A DNA stretch of 25,324 nucleotides from a virus: positions 1 to 25,324 of the IMG/VR virus record IMGVR_UViG_3300030109_004463. One strand, written 5' to 3'. The notes beneath the pieces were generated by a model. That model was not told where the DNA came from and searched no databases. It saw nothing but the letters and a program-made list of their open reading frames with translations. Below are positions 19,657 through 25,324 of the stretch, piece after piece. The stretch's first letter is position 1, and every line of letters begins with the position of its first letter. The position numbers and the translations under genes are program-made.

Positions 19657-19874
19657 GTTTGTTCCTCATGGTTTATTATTGGAAAAGGTACAACGTTATT
19701 TTCGTTGTTGATTTCTTTCTTTTTAATGGATTGAATAAAGCTTCGAGCAACCCCGAAACTTAATCCAGTAAATTCTTGGAGTTTTCTAACAGCCTGTTCA
19801 TTTGTTAGAAGACCTTTTTTATAGTCTACCAAGACATCAAGACTTTGGGCTATGTCTTTTTTATTTCTAGCCAT
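19653..19874 (-). CDS. Small phage hypothetical protein
   Basis: The 73-residue protein starts MARNKKDIAQSLDVLVDYKK and contains AVRKLQEFTGLSFGVARSFI. The DYKKG...A...L.eftGls...A...i layout is common in small phage proteins I remember, of unknown role, and looks like an all-helical domain. It overlaps the helicase gene by 25 bases and the next microgene by four, so all four minus-strand genes here form one operon. Confidence 0.72.
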   Translation of the reverse strand: MARNKKDIAQSLDVLVDYKKGLLTNEQAVRKLQEFTGLSFGVARSFIQSIKKKEINNENNVVPFPIINHEEQT

Positions 19875-21313
19875 TCTCTTGCTTTTTCTCCTAGTACTTG
19901 AGCACTTATGTTAATCTTTCCCCGAAGAGCTGCAACAATTTTCTCATCGATTGTTTTATCGCAAATCAGGTCTACATAGGTAACTGGGTTTTTCTGACCA
20001 ATTCTATGACACCGGTCTTCTGATTGAGATCGTGTGTCCAGGTTAAAGTCATTTGTATAATAAACGACAGTATTGGCCTCGGTCAGAGTCAGGCCACGAC
20101 CTGCTGTTGCAGGATTTCCTACGAAGAACCGAAGGTCCGATGTTTGAGATTGGAAGTCCCGAATAACCTTTTGTCTTTCGTCGTCTGTAGTATCCCCGAA
20201 GAACGACGCTGCTGTTCCTTCCCCGAAAGTTTTATTCAGCTGTTTGGTGATGTGAATTATATCGTACCGAAACCGTGACCATATAATCATCTTTCCCGAA
20301 GTCTCACCACATATATCAAGGAGTGCGTCCAATCGTTGTGTTGGAAACTCTATAAGTTCGCCTTCATCGGTTTTTAAATACCCCGAAAGAATCTGTTGCA
20401 ATCGAAGCATCTGCGTAATAACGGCTGGAGCCGTAACAAGTTCGCCATTGTCAAACATAATCATCGCTTGCTTTTGAATCTTCTTATACATGTCCGATTG
20501 TTCTTTGGAGAGTTCGATGTGCCTTGAGGTAAAGGTTTTATCAGGCAAATCCAGACAATCCTTTTTTAAAACCCGATAGCTAAACTCTTCGAGCTTCGTG
20601 GTTAGCTCGTCTATGTTTCGAAACCCGACAACCTTTTGAAAGGACAACGCGCCCATCTTGACGCTTTTAAGAATTGCGTACCGTGCTTGAAATGCGTAGA
20701 AGGACGAGAACCCCAACATCTTTTCGCCTAAGAACTCGCATTGGGAATAAAGATCCATAGGTGTATTTGTTACCGGTGATCCCGTTAGAATTCTTTTGTA
20801 CTTAAACAACCTAGACACTTTAATCAAAGCCTTGGTTCGCTTGGCCTTGTGATTCTTAATCGTTGTGGATTCATCAACGGCAATGAGTCCTTTGTCCCCG
20901 AACTTCTTGCCAAAGAATGTCCCCGACTCCCGACCTTTAATAGAGGAGTAGGCTTCGACGTTCATGACAAAGATTTTCATTTTTCCCGTTGCGTTTATCA
21001 TACGCTTTATTTCAGCCTTGCGGCTCGAAGTCATTGGTGACTGCCAACTGGACATATACGTTGGTACGTCTTCCCAAAAATGAATCGGGATTTCCATCTC
21101 AACCCAGTTGCGATAAACGCCCTTGGGTGCTATGATAAGAGCGAAGTCTATTTCACCTTCTGTATAAAGTCGTGCAATATCATCAAGTAAAACCTTAGAT
21201 TTACCGGTTCCCATTTCCATAAAGAACCCGAAAGATTTCTTCCCAGTACAACGCTCCAAAGCCATTATTTGATGTCTATATGGTTTTGTTTTAAATTTGT
21301 AGTTGACTTTCAT
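19850..21313 (-). CDS. SNF2-family (SF2) helicase/ATPase
   Basis: The 487-residue protein has a full set of SF2 motifs: I EMGTGKS (33-39), Ia IIAPKGVYRNW (60-70), II VDEST (146-150), III LTGSP (177-181), IV MIIWSRF (342-348), V GRGLTLTEAN (405-414) and VI QSEDRCHRIGQ (430-440). HRIGQ is typical of the SNF2 group. Such phage enzymes are thought to move along duplex DNA in replication or recombination. The ATG follows AGGGAGGA at good spacing. It is first in the leftward operon that also carries the lysin and faces a rightward operon across a gap of under 90 bases. Confidence 0.94.
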   Translation of the reverse strand: MKVNYKFKTKPYRHQIMALERCTGKKSFGFFMEMGTGKSKVLLDDIARLYTEGEIDFALIIAPKGVYRNWVEMEIPIHFWEDVPTYMSSWQSPMTSSRKAEIKRMINATGKMKIFVMNVEAYSSIKGRESGTFFGKKFGDKGLIAVDESTTIKNHKAKRTKALIKVSRLFKYKRILTGSPVTNTPMDLYSQCEFLGEKMLGFSSFYAFQARYAILKSVKMGALSFQKVVGFRNIDELTTKLEEFSYRVLKKDCLDLPDKTFTSRHIELSKEQSDMYKKIQKQAMIMFDNGELVTAPAVITQMLRLQQILSGYLKTDEGELIEFPTQRLDALLDICGETSGKMIIWSRFRYDIIHITKQLNKTFGEGTAASFFGDTTDDERQKVIRDFQSQTSDLRFFVGNPATAGRGLTLTEANTVVYYTNDFNLDTRSQSEDRCHRIGQKNPVTYVDLICDKTIDEKIVAALRGKINISAQVLGEKAREWLEIKKT

Positions 21314-21332
21314 ATATGTCCTCCCTTATGTT
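21303..21332 (+). promoter_or_regulatory. Candidate promoter of the replication operon
   Basis: TTGACT (21303-21308) and TATGTT (21327-21332) lie 18 bases apart. The -35 overlaps the first codons of the divergent helicase gene, so the two transcription units would compete for polymerase here. The -10 is weak. Confidence 0.35.
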
Positions 21333-21395
21333 AAATATACGGTAATCATGAGATGCCGTCAACTGAAACTTAAACCTGAAGAGGATGTACTTGTC

Positions 21396-21965
21396 ATGGT
21401 GACAGATATTTTTGATGAAAAGATGTTCGTGGACCCAACATCATTTAGCGGTGTTGATACGCAGACAATGAAGAACCTCTCCAACCTGGTTCAACAACTT
21501 AACAACGTTGTCAGCACGATTGCTGATAAAGAAGAAGAGTTGAAAGAACTTCGAGCGGAGAAGCAACGACTATCCATTGATATAATTCCACAAGTTATGG
21601 ACGAGATGGGTACAGAACGTGTAGACGTTGAGGGGGGCTCGGTAAGTTTAAGACCGTTCATCTCCGCAAGTATTCCCAAAGATGAAGAGAAGAAGCAGAA
21701 AGCTTTTGATTGTTTGAGGGAGTATGGTTTGGAATCTATAATAAAGAACGATGTTGTTCTGACCTTTGCAAAAGGGGAAGACAATGTTGCCAAGTCACTG
21801 ATAGCTGATTTGGAGCAAAAAGGTTTTGAACCCGAAACAAAAACACACGTTCATCCTTCAACATTAAAAGCAACTTTGCGTACTTGTGTTGAAGATGGGA
21901 AACCAATCGATCTTGATCCGTTCAATGCGTTTATCGCTAGAACGGCTGTTATAACTGCCAAATAG
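21396..21965 (+). CDS. Conserved phage protein with coiled coil
   Basis: I prefer the ATG at 21396 (MVTDIFDEKMFVDPTSF), which has GAGGA ten bases upstream and a leader fitting the promoter; an ATG at 21348 would add 16 residues but lacks a ribosome site. The 189-residue protein has a coiled coil (about 30-65, LVQQLNNVVSTIADKEEELK), IIPQVMDEMGTERVDVEGGS (about 68-87), ISASIPKDEEKKQKA and THVHPSTLKATLR (about 152-164). I recall the order iPelmxExG...AsIPkd...VHPqTLkA in phage replication regions, without known function. Confidence 0.78.
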   Translation: MVTDIFDEKMFVDPTSFSGVDTQTMKNLSNLVQQLNNVVSTIADKEEELKELRAEKQRLSIDIIPQVMDEMGTERVDVEGGSVSLRPFISASIPKDEEKKQKAFDCLREYGLESIIKNDVVLTFAKGEDNVAKSLIADLEQKGFEPETKTHVHPSTLKATLRTCVEDGKPIDLDPFNAFIARTAVITAK

Positions 21966-21976
21966 GAGGAATAGAA

Positions 21977-22747
21977 ATGGCTAATGATTTAGAAAAGGGT
22001 AAGTCAAACTTACCAGCAGAACTTATGGACGATATTTTTGCGACAGCAGGTCAGGGGGTTGATTACGAAACCTCTGAGTTGCAGATACCTTTCGTTCGTG
22101 TAATACAAGCGTTATCTCCACAGATAAAAAAGAATGATTCTTTGTTTATCAAAGGAGCATCACAAGGAGATGCGTTCAACACCGTAACAGGCGATTATTG
22201 GGTTGGAGAAGAAGGGTTCGAAGTTGTGCCGTGTCTTCAACAAACCAAGTACTTGGAGTTTATACCAAGGGATCAAGGCGGTGGTGGATTTGTGGGAGAA
22301 CTACCTTCCGACAGTCCAGAGATTGCGAAGGCTACGAGAACCGGTGGCAAAGAAACATTGCCCAATGGAAACGAACTTGTCAAAACTGATCAGCATTATT
22401 GTTTGCTTCTTGATAAAGATGGCATGTTTCAACCTGTTATCATCGATATGAAATCGACACAGTTAAAAGTGTCTCGTCGATGGAAGACACAAATTGCCAT
22501 GCAGAAGATTAAGGCTCCTGATGGACAACTAAAAACTCCTGCACTTTTTGCTACGATATGGAAGTTTACAACCATAGAAGAAAGCAATGATATGGGGAGT
22601 TGGTTTAACTGGTCGATAGAAAAATCTAAGACGATTGACGACAAGTCTCTTTTTCTTGAAGCCATGAATTTCCGTAAATCAATTGAGAAGGGCGAAGCCA
22701 AAGCCGTTGTGGAAGATCACGGCGAAAAGGATGACGTACCGTTTTAA
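21977..22747 (+). CDS. Phage protein with SSB-like acidic C-terminal tip
   Basis: The 256-residue protein follows GGAGGAATAGAA. The N-terminal third has LQIPFVRVIQALSPQIKK, the middle GGGGFVGELPSD and HYCLLLDKDGMFQPVIIDM (about 141-159), then SRRWKTQIAMQKI and PALFATIWKFTTIEE. The tail is acidic and ends EKDDVPF, like the DDDIPF tip of bacterial single-strand binding proteins. It is longer than typical SSB, and no OB-fold can be shown by eye, but a single-strand DNA binding role fits its place before the primase and the tip. I recall similar phage proteins without firm annotation. Confidence 0.78.
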   Translation: MANDLEKGKSNLPAELMDDIFATAGQGVDYETSELQIPFVRVIQALSPQIKKNDSLFIKGASQGDAFNTVTGDYWVGEEGFEVVPCLQQTKYLEFIPRDQGGGGFVGELPSDSPEIAKATRTGGKETLPNGNELVKTDQHYCLLLDKDGMFQPVIIDMKSTQLKVSRRWKTQIAMQKIKAPDGQLKTPALFATIWKFTTIEESNDMGSWFNWSIEKSKTIDDKSLFLEAMNFRKSIEKGEAKAVVEDHGEKDDVPF

Positions 22748-22753
22748 TTAACC

Positions 22754-22778
22754 GGGGGAGAGAAATCTCCCCCTTTTT
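22754..22778 (+). terminator. Strong terminator with GAAA loop before the primase gene
   Basis: GGGGGAGA / TCTCCCCC (8 pairs) closes a GAAA tetraloop, followed by TTTTT. The T-run ends two bases before the ribosome site (GGAG, 22781) of the primase gene, leaving no room for a promoter. Confidence 0.92.
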
Positions 22779-22790
22779 ATGGAGAAGTAT

Positions 22791-24323
22791 ATGTCTGTGA
22801 TAGACCGTTTTATGGCGGCATTTAAAGGGTCAGACCTTGCCCACGGACAAACAACGATTGGTAATAAAAGACGGAACGGAAAGACGGACGCAAAGAGTTT
22901 TATTGTTAAGCAACCACTAACACGAGACTTGATTGAGGAACACTTAAAAGGAAGTAAAGGTGTTGGGGCTATCCCGATTAACGACAGGAATATGTGTAAC
23001 TTTGGTGTCTTGGACATCGACACATATCCGATTGAACATTTAGATATTCTTAAGAAGTGTCGGAAGTTGAAGTTACCATTGATTGTTTGTAGATCAAAAT
23101 CTGGAGGGGCTCATTTGTTTTTGTTTATGAAGACAGAAACAACTGCGTCAGAGCTTCGAGATTACATGGGCGAGATGTCTGCGGCTTTAGGATATGCTGG
23201 GTGCGAGATTTTTCCGAAGCAAGACCAGATTCTTGCTGATCGTGGGGACGTTGGTAATTTTATTAACCTGCCGTACTTTGATGCTAAGAACACTGTTCGA
23301 TACGCTATTAAAGATAATGGCGATGATATGACTCTGGAAGAGTTTTTAGATGAGGTGGACAAGAGACGAGCGACATTGTCCACTTTGGAGAAGATAGATT
23401 TTGGGACGCAAAGGGAACAATACTCTGACGCTCCTCCTTGTTTGCAGATGTTTTTGACAATGGGAATTCCCGAAGGCACGAGGAACAAGGTCATGTTTAA
23501 CTGTGGTATTTATTTAAAACGCAAGTTCCCCGACTCTTGGAAGGAAAAACTAGAAGAAATGAATCAAAAACATTGTCTTCCGGCCTTACCAGCTTCCGAG
23601 GTTGTGACACTGCAAAACCAACTGGATAAGAAGGAGTACTTCTACACATGTAAAGACGAACCTATGGCAAGTCATTGCAACAAATCATTGTGTAAGACAA
23701 GAGCGTTCGGGGTTGGTGCGTCGGAAACGGCTCCTCAAGTTGGGGGCATGACTATTTTACTTTCTGAACCTCGACTGTACTTTCTTGATGTTGATGGAAA
23801 ACGATTGGAAATCACAACAGAACAACTGCAAATGCCTATTCAATTCCAGAGAGCTTGCATGGAACAGATTAACTTTATGCCTCCATTGGTTAAGCCGAGT
23901 GATTGGCAACAGGTGGTAAACAATCTTTATGATAACGCAACGAAGATAGCGGTTTCAGAAGAACTAACGAGTGCAGGACAATTCAAGGAACTTCTTGAAA
24001 CTTTCTGTATGAGTCGGATTAGAGCTAAGTTTCCCGAAGAGTTGGCGGTTGGAAAGCCGTGGACCGAGGACGACACAACATATTTTACAATGAAAGGGTT
24101 ACAGGAATTCTTGAGGCAGAGAGGATTTACTTTATACAACAGGCCACAAATCCAAGAGCGTTTAAAAGAATTGAACAACAATCAAGCGTGTCACGGACAG
24201 TATAAGGTAAAAACGGACGAGGGGAAATGGACAAACATAAGAGTTTGGTGGGTTCCTAGATTTGAAACAAGCGAGGTAGAAATACCTTTAAACGAAAAGG
24301 AGATTGATGATGTCCCATTCTGA
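22791..24323 (+). CDS. Archaeo-eukaryotic (TOTE-type) DNA primase
   Basis: The ATG at 22791 (MSVIDRFMAAFKG) follows GGAG by six bases; one at 22779 would place that site inside the gene. The 510-residue protein has an AEP core: FGVLDIDTYP (71-80, metal ligands Asp75 and Asp77), CRSKSGGAHLFLF (100-112, Ser/His), EIFPKQDQ (139-146) and GNFINLPYF (155-163). This matches primases of the TOTE conflict-system type. FYTCKDEP...HCNKSLCKTRAFGVG (about 285-310) is a cysteine cluster, probably an Fe-S or zinc site. The C-terminal part is helical and ends EIDDVPF, the same tip as the preceding protein. It should make primers for phage DNA synthesis. Confidence 0.9.
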   Translation: MSVIDRFMAAFKGSDLAHGQTTIGNKRRNGKTDAKSFIVKQPLTRDLIEEHLKGSKGVGAIPINDRNMCNFGVLDIDTYPIEHLDILKKCRKLKLPLIVCRSKSGGAHLFLFMKTETTASELRDYMGEMSAALGYAGCEIFPKQDQILADRGDVGNFINLPYFDAKNTVRYAIKDNGDDMTLEEFLDEVDKRRATLSTLEKIDFGTQREQYSDAPPCLQMFLTMGIPEGTRNKVMFNCGIYLKRKFPDSWKEKLEEMNQKHCLPALPASEVVTLQNQLDKKEYFYTCKDEPMASHCNKSLCKTRAFGVGASETAPQVGGMTILLSEPRLYFLDVDGKRLEITTEQLQMPIQFQRACMEQINFMPPLVKPSDWQQVVNNLYDNATKIAVSEELTSAGQFKELLETFCMSRIRAKFPEELAVGKPWTEDDTTYFTMKGLQEFLRQRGFTLYNRPQIQERLKELNNNQACHGQYKVKTDEGKWTNIRVWWVPRFETSEVEIPLNEKEIDDVPF

Positions 24324-24531
24324 AGCATGGAAGGACAGAAAGTATATGAAGATTGGAGAGATAACGGATATGTTAAACGTGTCCCGACAAACCGTTTATG
24401 TATGGGTAGAAGAAAAGAATTTTCCAAAACCGTTTATTTTTGGAGATGCAACGAAAAATACCACTGTTCGTTGGTTAGACACTGATGTTAAACAGTGGTT
24501 AGATGCACTTCCGAGGGAGAAAAATGACTGA
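24310..24531 (+). CDS. AlpA/MerR-like winged HTH protein
   Basis: I choose the ATG at 24310 (MSHSEAWKDRKYMKIGEI), seven bases after AAGGAG; the ATG three bases earlier is too close. The 73-residue product has MKIGEITDMLNVSRQTVYVW, then NFPKPF and TVRWLDTDVKQWLDA. This is the AlpA/excisionase-type HTH (iGe-itxxLgvSrxTvyxW...FPkpixlg...RWxxxdVxxWl). It overlaps the primase end by 14 bases and the helicase start by eight. It may regulate transcription or act as an excisionase-like DNA-bending factor, though no integrase is present in the window. Confidence 0.85.
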   Translation: MSHSEAWKDRKYMKIGEITDMLNVSRQTVYVWVEEKNFPKPFIFGDATKNTTVRWLDTDVKQWLDALPREKND

Positions 24532-25324
24532 GAAACTTATACTCGGTCCCCCTGGATGCGGTAAGACCTACACACTTATAAACATCGTAAAGCAAGAATT
24601 ACAAAATGGCACTGCTCCAGAGAGAATAGGGTTTGTGTCCTTCTCAAAGAAAGCTATTGAAGAAGCCAAAGCTCGAACAACAGTGGAACTTGGATTGTCG
24701 GATAGAGATGTGCCTTGGTTTCGAACTCTGCACTCAACAGGATTTCAATGGATGGGAATGAAAGCAGAAGAAGTTGTTTCCCGTTATGATTTCAGAAAGC
24801 TTGGACTGCTATTGGGAATGGCTTTTAGCAACAACACAGCGGCAAGTCTTGCCGATGGCATTTTACCTGCGGCTGTTCAAGAGGGAAACAAGTATCTGGA
24901 GATGATTGGACGAGCCACACTTAGAATGCTTACGTTAGAAGAGCAATATAATGACGCTTGTAACTATGATTTAAGTTGGCCTATGCTTAAAAAAGTTAAT
25001 GAGATTTACACTTTATATAAAGCTGAGAATAACAAATACGATTATACTGACATGATTCGATTGTTCGTGGAGCAAGGTACGTCCCCTTCTCTTGAGGTGT
25101 TGATTGTGGACGAGGCACAGGATTTAACTCCGTTGCAATGGAAGCAGGTTGAGGTACTAAAGCAAACAACAGAACGTGTTTGGTACGCAGGAGATGATGA
25201 CCAAGCTATCCATCGATGGATGGGCGTTCGGGTTGAGCAGTTTATGGAAGCGTGTGATGAGGTTGAAATTCTAACGCAAAGTCATAGAGTTCCCTCGTCA
25301 ATACACAAGCTTGCAAACAGAGTT
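24524..25324 (+). CDS. UvrD/PcrA-like superfamily 1 helicase (partial)
   Basis: The gene begins at the ATG at 24524 after GAGGGAGAAAA and runs off the right edge, so 267 N-terminal residues are seen. Motif I is GPPGCGKT (8-15), followed by GFVSFSKKAIEEAK (about 34-47, motif Ia), the Q-like FRTLHSTGF (about 66-74), motif II VDEAQDL (about 195-201), motif III YAGDDDQAIHRWMG (about 221-234) and QSHRVPSSIHKLA (motif IV region, at the edge). This is the UvrD/Rep family, ATP-driven 3'-5' single-strand translocases. It is the likely replicative or repair helicase of this block. The C-terminal half is missing. Confidence 0.93.
   Translation, partial: MTEKLILGPPGCGKTYTLINIVKQELQNGTAPERIGFVSFSKKAIEEAKARTTVELGLSDRDVPWFRTLHSTGFQWMGMKAEEVVSRYDFRKLGLLLGMAFSNNTAASLADGILPAAVQEGNKYLEMIGRATLRMLTLEEQYNDACNYDLSWPMLKKVNEIYTLYKAENNKYDYTDMIRLFVEQGTSPSLEVLIVDEAQDLTPLQWKQVEVLKQTTERVWYAGDDDQAIHRWMGVRVEQFMEACDEVEILTQSHRVPSSIHKLANRV

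Noticed and set aside
24310-24531. Evidence for a temperate phage from the AlpA/excisionase-like HTH
   Set aside because: No integrase, attachment site or repressor is seen in the window, and such HTH proteins also occur in lytic phages.

Overview
The window is most likely part of a tailed double-stranded DNA phage genome, or a metagenomic contig of one. It carries a large terminase subunit, a P22-like portal, a probable small terminase subunit, a SleB-type lysin, phage replication enzymes and many tiny, tightly overlapping genes with Shine-Dalgarno sites. The DNA is AT-rich. From memory, the gene set looks most like uncultured marine phages infecting Gram-negative, probably alphaproteobacterial, hosts. 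No tRNA, rRNA, integrase or CRISPR array was seen. Both ends of the window cut through genes.

Region 1 (1-8410, all minus strand) is the virion/packaging block. Read leftward it holds a 690-residue repeat-rich protein, TerL, a small protein, the portal, then a run of small membrane or charged proteins (possible lysis genes), a thermonuclease-like enzyme and a truncated gene at the left edge. Region 2 (8411-11691) starts with a long non-coding stretch holding a perfect G-quadruplex motif. It continues with plus-strand small genes organised as two near-copies of one control module: a terminator ending one unit, then a CCCGAA array, an AT-rich element, a promoter and an SD leader for the next. 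Region 3 (11692-13044) has minus-strand genes for a PD-(D/E)xK nuclease and the probable small terminase subunit, flanked by repeated GGGACAA/TTGTCCC sites.

Region 4 (13045-19019, plus) is an early-type operon of small unknown genes. It leads to a DNA cytosine-5 methyltransferase that has a second, apparently genuine gene inside it in another frame, then to an apparent 7-deazaguanine salvage/DNA-modification set: VUT/YhhQ-type transporter, QueF-like T-fold protein, DpdA/TGT-like protein and a zinc ribbon. Region 5 (19020-21313, minus) holds a lysin, two small genes and an SNF2-type helicase. Region 6 (21396-end, plus) is a replication block: a coiled-coil phage protein, a protein with an SSB-like acidic tip, an archaeo-eukaryotic primase with the same tip, an AlpA-like HTH protein and a truncated UvrD-like helicase.

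The two strongest observations are the dual-coding methyltransferase locus (16159-16992) and the compact deazaguanine cassette (17444-19019). The G-rich TTCGGG arrays and the GGGACAA sites are the main unexplained DNA-level patterns.
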